Positions 1-5,396 of a stretch of DNA of 10,163 nucleotides are shown here, one piece after another (the stretch's first letter is position 1; every line of letters starts with the position of its first letter). The notes beneath the pieces were generated by a model, which made no database searches, was not told the DNA's origin, and was given only the letters and a program-made list of their open reading frames with translations. The stretch covers positions 1 through 10,163 of the forward strand of contig DATMBJ010000159.1 of assembly GCA_035559315.1 (NCBI GenBank), read 5' to 3'. This DNA comes from DATLZM01 sp035559315 (GTDB lineage: Bacteria > Actinomycetota > UBA4738 > HRBIN12). Made by a program: the position numbers and the translations under genes.

Positions 1-689
1 CCGGCCGCCGCCAGCGCCAGGACCGCCACGCCCATGAGCGCGAACGCCACGGCCACCGCGAGGTTCACCGTGTTCGTCGCGATGCTCCGGCCCGCCACCC
101 GCAACCGGACCGGCCGAGCGTGGAGGAGCCGCCGCTCGCCCAGGCGCAGCCGGTCCCACAGCAACGCCAGGACGAAGAGCGGGAAGGCCATCCCGAACAC
201 GTAGGCCAGCCCGAGCCCCACCGAGCCGGCAGCGCTGGACGAGAGGGCCGAGAGGGTCACCACCCCGGCCAGGACCGGCGCGCAGCAGGAGGACGCGACG
301 CCGGAGAACACGCCGAGGGCCAGGACCCCGGCGCTGTCGCTCCGCTCGAGCGACGGGGCGCGGAGGAAGGACGGCATGCTCCACGACCTCCCCGAGAGCG
401 AGAGGGCCGCCAGCACGAGCAGCAGGATCCCGCCCCCGACGTACAGCGGGACGTGGTAGCGGGCGATCGCCGAGCTCACGAGCGCCACCCCCACCGTGAC
501 CGGCAGGAGCACCAGGGCGAGGCCGGCGGCGAAGATCAGCGTGAGGGGCAGGAGCCGCCACCGGCGGTTCTTCACCGCGGTGGCCATGTACGCCGGGAGC
601 AGGAACACGATGCAGCAGGGGCTGAAGAGCGCCACGGCGCCGGCGAAGAACGCCGCGAGGATCGACCCCGTCCTGAGGAGCTCGACCAC
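1..689 (-). CDS. CcdA/DsbD-family thiol-disulfide electron-transfer membrane protein (3' end outside window)
   Basis: Partial; 229 residues are visible and the C-terminus lies beyond base 1. It is hydrophobic throughout, with about six predicted membrane helices. Residues 23-26 read SPCC at the start of helix 1 and residues 133-137 read SSCCA in a later helix. These are where CcdA/DsbD proteins carry the paired cysteines that pass electrons from cytoplasmic thioredoxin to the outside. Classical CcdA has one Cys at each place; here each is a CC doublet. The GTG start at 689-687 overlaps the stop of the upstream redoxin gene by one base (TAGTG), so the two are translationally coupled. The likely role is to keep an extracytoplasmic thiol or copper-binding partner reduced, with the adjacent redoxin as partner. 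Family confident; substrate inferred. Confidence 0.85.
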   Translation of the reverse strand, partial: MVELLRTGSILAAFFAGAVALFSPCCIVFLLPAYMATAVKNRRWRLLPLTLIFAAGLALVLLPVTVGVALVSSAIARYHVPLYVGGGILLLVLAALSLSGRSWSMPSFLRAPSLERSDSAGVLALGVFSGVASSCCAPVLAGVVTLSALSSSAAGSVGLGLAYVFGMAFPLFVLALLWDRLRLGERRLLHARPVRLRVAGRSIATNTVNLAVAVAFALMGVAVLALAAA

Positions 690-1189
690 TACGCCGCCCG
701 CTCCAGGTACCGGCGGAGCTTCCCCCGGGGAAGACGTCCCGCGCTGAACAGCTCGCCGTCGACGAGCACGGCGGGGGGCATGGCCGGCCGGTACCGCTCC
801 ACGATCCGGCCGCCCTCCGCCGAGCCGATGTCCACCTCCCGGACCGACAGCGGGAACTCCGCGGCCAGCTCGGCCAGGGCCGCCAGCGCGTCCTCGCAGA
901 GGTGACAGGAGGGCGAGGTCACCACCACCACCTCGACCGGCCGGGGTCCGCCGCGCCCACGCGCCGCCCCGGAGACGGCCCGGCGCTGGTACCGGAGCGG
1001 GCTCCACGCGAGGAGCGGGCAGATCAACAGGAGCCCCGCGAGGAACACGGAGACCAGGGGCGCCCCCAGGAGGAACGCCGCGATCAGCCCGACCGCGGCC
1101 GCGCCCATGAGGAGGCACGTGCCCGGTCGCCCTCCGAGCGACCGCGCGATCGATGGCTCCGCCGGAGCCCCGGGCTGGAGCCGCGTCAC
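689..1189 (-). CDS. Membrane-anchored thioredoxin/glutaredoxin-like protein (CHLC)
   Basis: 166 aa. The N-terminal part has two adjacent hydrophobic segments (about residues 26-44 and 46-64), followed by a basic linker. Residues 85-166 form a small redoxin fold: a beta strand (EVVVVTSP), the active site CHLC at 95-98, then Met-Pro at 137-138 in the place of the conserved cis-proline, and a short strand VLVDGE. This matches glutaredoxin-like proteins of the DUF836/thioredoxin type. Additional cysteines at 25 and 57 lie in or beside the membrane segments. The frame stays open far upstream, but GTG at 1189 is chosen because GGAGGAGG sits about 8 nt before it and homologous sequence begins there. 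It overlaps the following CcdA-type gene by one base. It is probably a redox relay with that protein. Which side of the membrane carries the redoxin domain is unclear. Confidence 0.78.
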   Translation of the reverse strand: MTRLQPGAPAEPSIARSLGGRPGTCLLMGAAAVGLIAAFLLGAPLVSVFLAGLLLICPLLAWSPLRYQRRAVSGAARGRGGPRPVEVVVVTSPSCHLCEDALAALAELAAEFPLSVREVDIGSAEGGRIVERYRPAMPPAVLVDGELFSAGRLPRGKLRRYLERAA

Positions 1190-1216
1190 GTCACCACCTC
1201 CTCCCGCGCCGGCTCG

Positions 1217-1249
1217 AGCATCGGCCGCGGCTGTGAAGGACCTGTGAAG
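1217..1249 (-). promoter_or_regulatory. Putative response-regulator box and -10 for the redoxin-ccdA unit
   Basis: Read on the minus strand, CTTCAC occurs at 1249-1244 and again at 1238-1233, exactly 11 bp apart, giving TCACAG-N5-TCACAG. Ten bases further on lies GATGCT (1222-1217), a weak match to TAnnnT. The redoxin start codon follows about 27 nt later. Tandem repeats with an 11-bp period are typical of OmpR/PhoB-family regulators. TCACAG-N5-TCACAG is the form described for Mycobacterium tuberculosis PhoP. Identity of the regulator is inferred; no two-component gene is in the window. Confidence 0.5.
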
Positions 1250-1334
1250 CCGATGGGCAGCGGATGTGACCACGAGCCGGTCGGCCGGAGCGCACGCGAC
1301 CTCCACACGTCCGCGGGGACCGCGCGGCGGGCGA

Positions 1335-1514
1335 TCAGGCGACCGCGGGACGGTCCTCCCCGATCTCGTCGTCGGTCTCCCTCGGCGCGGGCTCCGCGTG
1401 GTCCCCGCAGCACCCACCCGATCCGTGCCCGCCGCACCCGTGCGCGTGCCCGGCCTCGCTGCGGTCGGCGATCCCCCGCCCCCCGCAGGTGCATCCGGGA
1501 TGTCCGCAGGCCAT
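1335..1514 (-). CDS. Small Cys/His-rich putative metal-binding protein
   Basis: 59 aa. The N-terminal two thirds holds six cysteines (3, 8, 10, 27, 35, 36) and five histidines (5, 23, 25, 30, 39), with the motifs CGHPGCTC near the start and GCGGHGSGGCCGDH in the middle. The last twenty residues are acidic and polar. It has no signal peptide or membrane segment, so it should be cytoplasmic. The ligand density suggests a metallothionein-like buffer or chaperone for a soft metal such as copper or zinc. The first motif resembles the CxHxxCxC knuckle of bacterial metallothioneins, but I cannot place it in a named family. ATG at 1514 is preferred over ATG at 1535 because AGGAGG lies 8 nt before it. 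It follows the secreted GDPPGGHH protein after 51 nt and is probably in the same operon. Confidence 0.68.
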   Translation of the reverse strand: MACGHPGCTCGGRGIADRSEAGHAHGCGGHGSGGCCGDHAEPAPRETDDEIGEDRPAVA

Positions 1515-1565
1515 CGCATCTCCCTCCTTCCGCATGCCATGCCGGCGGGCGCCCCCGCCGGGTCC

Positions 1566-2018
1566 TCAACCTCCGAGGTCCCAGGACACGACGACCGGCT
1601 CGGGCAGGCCATCGATCGTGAGCCGCACCCTCCCGGTCGGGGCCTCCTCCGGTCCGAAGACGAGCGTCCCTCGACGATGATGTCCGCCCGGCGGATCCCC
1701 TTCCCAGGAGGCCTCGTCCCACACGCTTCCTCCCACCTCGAGCCGCGCGCTCGCGGCGAGATCGACCGCGAGGTCGCCCTCGTGGGTGTCCAGCGTCACC
1801 AGGAAGGCGGCACCCGTCTCGTCGATCGCGAGCGGCTCGATGCGCACCCGCACGCCGCCCGCGTCGACGGTGCGGGCGGGGAGGACCGCCTCCGTCCGCG
1901 GGGTCGGTCGAACCGCGTCGGCGGCGACCGGCGCCCGTTCCTCACGCGCCGCGAGGACCGCGACCGCCCCGACGACCGACGAGACGGCGAGCAGGGAGAC
2001 GATCAACCGACCGCGCAT
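1566..2018 (-). CDS. Secreted protein with conserved WEGDPPGGHHR motif
   Basis: 150 aa. Residues 1-24 look like a signal peptide or N-terminal anchor (MRGR then a hydrophobic run ending VLAA). The remainder is predicted to be a beta-rich extracytoplasmic domain: strands around 56-63 and 71-78, THEGDLAVDL, then W105-E-G-D-P-P-G-G-H-H-R115, and closing strands to the C-terminus. I have seen this WEGDPPGGHH block in uncharacterised prokaryotic exported proteins. The function is unknown; the His pair could bind metal. ATG at 2018 follows directly after a repeated AGGAGGAGGAGG tract. The gene overlaps the preceding CCAHH membrane-protein gene by 16 nt, so they are co-translated. No function is claimed. 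Confidence 0.8.
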   Translation of the reverse strand: MRGRLIVSLLAVSSVVGAVAVLAAREERAPVAADAVRPTPRTEAVLPARTVDAGGVRVRIEPLAIDETGAAFLVTLDTHEGDLAVDLAASARLEVGGSVWDEASWEGDPPGGHHRRGTLVFGPEEAPTGRVRLTIDGLPEPVVVSWDLGG

Positions 2019-2554
2019 ACCTCCTCCTCCTCGCGGAGGGGCGGTGCGGGCGACCGCCGGAGACGACGACCGGCGACCGCGATGGCCACCGCGTTCACCC
2101 CCAGGCCGACCACCATGAACGCCACCCGATGGTCGTACAGGAAGGTGGCGGCGGCGGTGGCCCCGACGAAGGGCGCCAGATCCGCGATGTGGTGGGCGCA
2201 GCAGGCGACCATCCCGACGGTCGAGGCCCCCGCGCCCGCGGCCCCGGCGCCCGCCGCGACCCCGTGCATCCGCCGCCGGCGACGGAGCTCCGCGAGCAGC
2301 CCGACCTGGACGCCGAAGCCCGCCACGATCGGAACGAGGAGGTACCAGTCGGTCCGGACCTGCTCGACGAGGTGATCGATCGACCCGGAGGCGGTCGCGA
2401 CCACCGCGGCGTAGAGGAGGGCGAGGCCGGCGGCGCCCAGCCCCCCGATCCAGAGGGTCCGCCGAGGCACGCCGGCCCGGCCCCCGCGACCCACGCCCGA
2501 CTCGACGGCGGCGAGCCTCCGCGCGAGGGGTCCGCTCAGTGCGTGTGGGGACAC
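2003..2554 (-). CDS. Four-helix membrane protein with CCAHH motif
   Basis: 183 aa, with four predicted membrane helices at about 34-56, 70-90, 108-135 and 143-163. Helix 3 carries MVACCAHHIADLAPF, with C118, C119, H121 and H122 in a row. Such a Cys-Cys/His-His cluster inside the membrane suggests binding or passage of a soft metal ion, by analogy with the paired cysteines of MerT-type transporters, but there is no clear homology to a named transporter. Similar ACCAHH membrane proteins are, to my memory, uncharacterised. GTG at 2554 is preceded by GAGGAG about 4 nt upstream; the frame is open further upstream, but that part is shadow of the divergent methyltransferase. It overlaps the secreted-peptide gene by 19 nt and the next gene by 16 nt. 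Confidence 0.72.
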   Translation of the reverse strand: MSPHALSGPLARRLAAVESGVGRGGRAGVPRRTLWIGGLGAAGLALLYAAVVATASGSIDHLVEQVRTDWYLLVPIVAGFGVQVGLLAELRRRRRMHGVAAGAGAAGAGASTVGMVACCAHHIADLAPFVGATAAATFLYDHRVAFMVVGLGVNAVAIAVAGRRLRRSPAPPLREEEEVCAVG

Positions 2555-2748
2555 TCGCTCCTCGCCATCGCGCTCACGCACGAGCCGAAGCCCGCGCCGT
2601 GCTCGACCGGGTGTTCCGGCGCCATCCCCGCCACGTGCTGCCCGAACGCCGGCCCCCCGCCGGGCTCGGGCCCGGCGGCCTCCGCTATCCCCGCGCCGCC
2701 CAGCACCGTCAGCGCCGCCATCGCCGCGATCGCCACGAACCGCTTCAC
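2536..2748 (-). CDS. Small secreted Cys/His-containing peptide
   Basis: 70 aa. Residues 1-24 form a clear signal peptide (MKRF-type basic start, hydrophobic core, AEA at the likely cleavage site). The mature part of about 45 residues holds two cysteines (57, 66) and five histidines (38, 46, 50, 68, 70), and ends SECPHTH. The cysteines could form a disulfide or, with the histidines, a metal site. The start is GTG at 2748 with GGAGG 7 nt upstream. It is the first gene of the unit running left, 60-70 nt after the putative promoter at 2817-2871. No characterised family is recognised. The export signal and the neighbours (CcdA-type protein, redoxin, CCAHH membrane protein) suggest an envelope metal or thiol role, which is inference. 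Confidence 0.7.
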   Translation of the reverse strand: MKRFVAIAAMAALTVLGGAGIAEAAGPEPGGGPAFGQHVAGMAPEHPVEHGAGFGSCVSAMARSECPHTH

Positions 2749-2816
2749 GATCCCACCTCCGTTCCGCTTCCCCGCGGGGGCCACGTCCTCCGCTTCCTCC
2801 CCCGCGCTCGATCTGC

Positions 2817-2871
2817 ACCCTAGGCCTCGCGCGTGAAGGGACCGTGAAGGTCCCGCGCGAGGCCGGTGAAG
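2817..2871 (-). promoter_or_regulatory. Putative promoter with triple CTTCAC box upstream of the secreted-peptide operon
   Basis: On the minus strand CTTCAC occurs at 2871-2866, 2849-2844 and 2838-2833, i.e. steps of 22 and 11 bp on one 11-bp phase. Exactly 10 nt after the last repeat comes TAGGGT (2822-2817), a TAnnnT-type -10. The start codon of the secreted peptide follows about 70 nt later. The repeat pair and its distance to the -10 match those in front of the redoxin gene (1217-1249). This is a pattern seen with OmpR/PhoB-family activators. The box could also influence the divergent methyltransferase. Confidence 0.55.
2823..2864. repeat. Nested perfect inverted repeat overlapping the CTTCAC boxes
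   Basis: On the plus strand, arms GGCCTCGCGC (2823-2832) and GCGCGAGGCC (2855-2864) are perfect complements, and inside them GGGACC (2838-2843) pairs with GGTCCC (2849-2854) around a GTGAA loop. A second GTGAA (2833-2837) would form a one-sided bulge. The total is 16 bp of stem. It could act as a cruciform, an operator for a second dimeric regulator, or a transcript hairpin. There is no T-tract on either side, so it is not a standard terminator. Confidence 0.7.
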
Positions 2872-2942
2872 CCTCCGCGCGCCCCGGCCGACCCGCTCGC
2901 GGAGGGGGGACCTCCCGCCCACCCGCACTCCCCGGTCGGGCG

Positions 2943-2954
2943 TAGGCTGGCCCC
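2943..2954 (+). promoter_or_regulatory. Putative leaderless promoter of the methyltransferase
   Basis: TAGGCT at 2943-2948 fits the TAnnnT -10 of actinobacterial-type promoters and is followed by exactly six bases before the GTG start at 2955. Transcription would then begin at or next to the start codon, giving a leaderless mRNA. In agreement, no Shine-Dalgarno sequence is visible before the GTG. No -35 match is seen. Confidence 0.4.
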
Positions 2955-3545
2955 GTGGAGATGCACGCCGTGGAGAAGATGGTGCTCAGGAGCCCCGCCT
3001 GGGGCGCGTTCTCTCGGCGCGCGGTCCTGCCCTGGACCCTGCGCTTCGCCGACCTCCCGGGCCGCGCCGAGGTCCTGGAGGTGGGGAGCGGGGCGGGCTT
3101 CGGCGCCGAGGCGCTCCTCGAGCGGTTCCCGGGATGGCGCCTCGTGGCCACGGACCACGATCCGGAGATGGTCGAGCTGGCCCGGGCGCGCCTCGAGCGG
3201 TTCGGGGAGCGGGCGCGCGTGGAGCGGGCCGACGCCGCCGCCCTTCCCTACCCCGAGCGGTCCTTCGACCTGGTGATCTCGATCCTCGTCTGGCACCACG
3301 TGGAGGCCTGGGAGGAAGCGACGGCGGAGGCGGCCCGGGTGCTCCGGCCGGGCGGGCGGCTCCTCCTCGTGGACGTGGTGCTCCCCCCGTTCGCCGGTCC
3401 GCTCGCCCGGCGATGCCCGCTCCACGCCACGTACACGCTCCCGGACCTCCGTGCGGCGCTCGCCGGGGCCGGCTTCGCCCGGATGCGCGAGGCGGGCGGG
3501 CTCTTCTGGTACCGGGTGCTGGCCGAGGTCCCCGAGGGTCGCTGA
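2955..3545 (+). CDS. Class I SAM-dependent methyltransferase (Methyltransf_11/UbiE type)
   Basis: 196 aa, cytoplasmic, and the only plus-strand gene. It has a Rossmann methyltransferase core: motif I LEVGSGAGFG at 41-50 (SAM-binding glycine loop), ATDHD at 65-69 with an acidic residue at the end of strand 2 for the SAM ribose, DAAALPYPERSFDLV at 93-107, and RPGGRLLLVD at 131-140. The length is short for the family, consisting of the core plus a small C-terminal segment. The substrate cannot be told. The start is GTG at 2955; the next possible start is ATG at 2961. It is divergent from the secreted-peptide operon with a 206-nt gap and ends 47 nt before the convergent cytochrome b operon. Relation to the copper/redox genes is unproven; a quinone or small-molecule methylase is possible. 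Confidence 0.88.
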   Translation: MEMHAVEKMVLRSPAWGAFSRRAVLPWTLRFADLPGRAEVLEVGSGAGFGAEALLERFPGWRLVATDHDPEMVELARARLERFGERARVERADAAALPYPERSFDLVISILVWHHVEAWEEATAEAARVLRPGGRLLLVDVVLPPFAGPLARRCPLHATYTLPDLRAALAGAGFARMREAGGLFWYRVLAEVPEGR

Positions 3546-3550
3546 CCCGA

Positions 3551-3588
3551 GCGACCCGGGATCCACGGCGGACCGGCCCGCGGGTCGC
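3551..3588. terminator. Possible bidirectional terminator stem between convergent genes
   Basis: GCGACCCG (3551-3558) and CGGGTCGC (3581-3588) are perfect 8-bp complements around a 22-nt, itself GC-rich, loop. The stem lies just after the methyltransferase stop (3545) and just before the end of the small membrane protein gene (3593). The position fits a shared terminator. No U-tract follows on either strand, so the call is weak. Confidence 0.3.
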
Positions 3589-3592
3589 CGGC

Positions 3593-3829
3593 TCACCCGT
3601 GCAGCGGTCCGGCCTCCCGTTCGAGGCGGGCCGTGACGACGACGATGCGCCCGGCGACCAGCAGCGCCCCGGAGAGCCCGAGGGCGGAGACCAGGGCGAG
3701 CGCCACGTCCACCGGACCGCCACCGCCCAGGACCGCCCGCACCGAGGCCACGCCGCCCCCCAGCAGGAAGACCGCGGCCGCCACCGCCGACCAGAACACG
3801 ACGACCGTCCGCGTCGCCATCGCCCTCAT
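3593..3829 (-). CDS. Small two-helix membrane protein linked to cytochrome b
   Basis: 78 aa. Two hydrophobic segments lie at about residues 8-32 and 40-66, separated by a Gly-rich turn, with a short charged tail. No cofactor motif (no Cys, no CxxCH) is present. ATG at 3829 overlaps the stop of the cytochrome b gene in an ATGA arrangement, so translation is coupled; a second ATG at 3820 is also possible. The coupling suggests an accessory subunit or assembly partner of the cytochrome b. I do not recognise a family. It is the last gene of the csoR-cytochrome b unit. Confidence 0.65.
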   Translation of the reverse strand: MRAMATRTVVVFWSAVAAAVFLLGGGVASVRAVLGGGGPVDVALALVSALGLSGALLVAGRIVVVTARLEREAGPLHG

Positions 3830-4878
3830 CCCTCGATGTGGGTCGTCACCGGTGTCAGGGCCCCGTACACGATCAGCGCCAGGATCGCCAGGACGACGAG
3901 GGCGGCCGGCACCACGACCGCCAGGCGACGGAGCGGGTGCCGCTCCGGTCCGCGGTCCACGAACGGTACGACCAGCAGCGCCGTGAAGACGGCGAGCGTC
4001 GCCCACAGGATCCCCGACACCCCGACCCAGTTCTCGATCGGGTAGAGCCAGAGCAGGGGCCAGGGCGGCTTGGTCACCTCGATCCCCTCCACCGGCGCCG
4101 GCCCGTGCCCGGGGGGCGCCAGCACGGCAAGGGCCGTGAGGAGCCCGACCAGGATCAGCGCGAAGCCGCCCAGACGGGCCAGGTGCCGCGAGAACGGCTC
4201 GGTCGGCTCGGGCTCCGGGCCGTGACGGAAGGGCGAGGGAGCGATGCCGTGCCGCTTCACCAGGAGCAGGTGCACCCCCACGATGAGGAAGAAGAGGGCG
4301 GGGAGGATCGCGATGTGCACGGTGTAGATCCGGAGCAGGAGCGGGACGCCACCGAACCGAGGGGAGAACCAGAAGCCGAGTCTCCCGAGGAGCTCGCCGA
4401 TCTCGATGTTGTGCTCCAGGGCCTCCAGGGCCTCCTGATCCCACTTGAGGACCGTGCCCGAGAAGAAGAAGAGCGCGGTCATCCCGGCGAGGATCACCCC
4501 GACGATCCAGTTCCCCTCCCGGGGACGCTTGAACGCCCCGGAGACGAAGACCCGGAGCAGGTGGAGGCCGACCAGCACGACCATGGCCATGGCCGCCCAG
4601 TAGTGGAAGCCCCGCAGGTACGCGCCGAGCGTCACCTCGGTGATCAGCCGGCGGACGCTCGTGTGCGCGGTCTCCGGCATAGGGTCGTAGAACTGGGCGA
4701 GCACGATCCCGGTCGCGAGGAGCAGGAGGAAACTCACGAGCGCGAGCCCGCCGAGGCTGTAGGCGAGCTTGTTCGCGTGCTCGGGGACCGGGTAGGAGAG
4801 CGCCCGGAGACCCAGGCGTTCGTCGAGCGCGTCGAGGATCCTCCGGCCCAGCCCGGGACGGGCGGCGACCGCGGCCAT
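3826..4878 (-). CDS. Di-haem cytochrome b (b6/subunit IV-like fusion)
   Basis: 350 aa with seven predicted membrane helices, as in cytochrome b6 (four) plus subunit IV (three) joined. The b-haem ligands fit well: H92 and H106 in helix 2, H188 and H203 in helix 4, with the same 14- and 15-residue separations as in b6. SGTVLKWDQ (140-148) corresponds to the b6 segment ending in WDQ. The residue equivalent to the haem-ci cysteine of b6 is Ser41 (AYSLGG for YCLGG), so covalent haem ci is not expected. The quinol-site PEWY is replaced by PPWP at 271-274, followed by LLWLYPIENW. It should transfer electrons between quinol and an acceptor, but no Rieske protein or cytochrome c is in the window. ATG at 4878 overlaps the upstream stop (TGATG). 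Confidence 0.9.
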   Translation of the reverse strand: MAAVAARPGLGRRILDALDERLGLRALSYPVPEHANKLAYSLGGLALVSFLLLLATGIVLAQFYDPMPETAHTSVRRLITEVTLGAYLRGFHYWAAMAMVVLVGLHLLRVFVSGAFKRPREGNWIVGVILAGMTALFFFSGTVLKWDQEALEALEHNIEIGELLGRLGFWFSPRFGGVPLLLRIYTVHIAILPALFFLIVGVHLLLVKRHGIAPSPFRHGPEPEPTEPFSRHLARLGGFALILVGLLTALAVLAPPGHGPAPVEGIEVTKPPWPLLWLYPIENWVGVSGILWATLAVFTALLVVPFVDRGPERHPLRRLAVVVPAALVVLAILALIVYGALTPVTTHIEG

Positions 4879-5396
4879 CAGCGAACCCTCCGCACGACGA
4901 TCAGGCCGAGCAGCACGGCGAGTCCCGCCAGGCCGAGGAGGACCGGGCCGGCCACCCCTGTGGGCGCCCGGAGGCCGCCCCTCAGGGCGCGCTCGTGCAG
5001 CACCGGCGAGGGTTCGGCCTCCGGCTCCGGGGAGGGCGCCGGCATCCCCGGCTCCGGGTTCGGCGTCGCCACCACGCGGTGGGGCGCGGCGCCGATGGCC
5101 TCCTCCAGCAGGTCCTGCGCCAGGTGGATCTTCCCCTCCTCGAAGGCGCGATCGGCCCGCTCCACGAGCTCGAGGTCCACGCCTTCCGTGTCCTCGGCCG
5201 CGAGGGCGTCGTGGATCTTGTCCTCGATGGCCTCCACCTGCTCCGGCTGCCCGCGGAGCAGCGCGATCGCCTGCTTCACGAGCGTCCTCGCCGGCACCTG
5301 CTCCTCTTCCTCGTGGGCCAACGCGGCCCCGGCGGGCCAGGCCAGCGCGAGGGCCACGATCGATACGAGGAACAGCCGTGCACGTATCGCATCCAT
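4878..5396 (-). CDS. Exported protein with signal peptide, helical domain and C-terminal anchor (alternative internal start)
   Basis: 172 aa if begun at ATG 5396-5394 inside the csoR frame. It has a typical signal peptide (MDAIRAR, hydrophobic core, cut near ALA-HEEEE). The mature domain is acidic and probably helical (LVKQAIALLRGQPEQVEAIE, then DKIHDAL and an EEGKIHLAQDLLEEAIGA helix). A Pro/Glu-rich stretch and a single C-terminal transmembrane helix ending in VRRVR follow, so it would face outwards on one anchor. A GAGGAG lies about 14 nt before the ATG, rather far. It is followed directly by cytochrome b (TGATG overlap), which suggests a partner in the same membrane complex. The function is unknown. 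Confidence 0.6.
   Translation of the reverse strand: MDAIRARLFLVSIVALALAWPAGAALAHEEEEQVPARTLVKQAIALLRGQPEQVEAIEDKIHDALAAEDTEGVDLELVERADRAFEEGKIHLAQDLLEEAIGAAPHRVVATPNPEPGMPAPSPEPEAEPSPVLHERALRGGLRAPTGVAGPVLLGLAGLAVLLGLIVVRRVR

Noticed and set aside
120..905. Long plus-strand open frame rich in Glu, Arg, Gln and Pro
   Set aside because: Antisense shadow of the CcdA and redoxin genes; biased composition with no domain, typical of very GC-rich DNA.
1186..1722. Minus-strand open frame of 178 codons
   Set aside because: Arg/Gly-rich, overlaps the better supported Cys/His-rich and GDPPGGHH genes in another frame, and has no recognisable motif.
2003..3151. 382-codon version of the CCAHH protein starting upstream
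   Set aside because: Residues before GTG 2554 are low-complexity Arg/Gly/Ala and antisense to the methyltransferase; the signal-peptide gene occupies 2536-2748.
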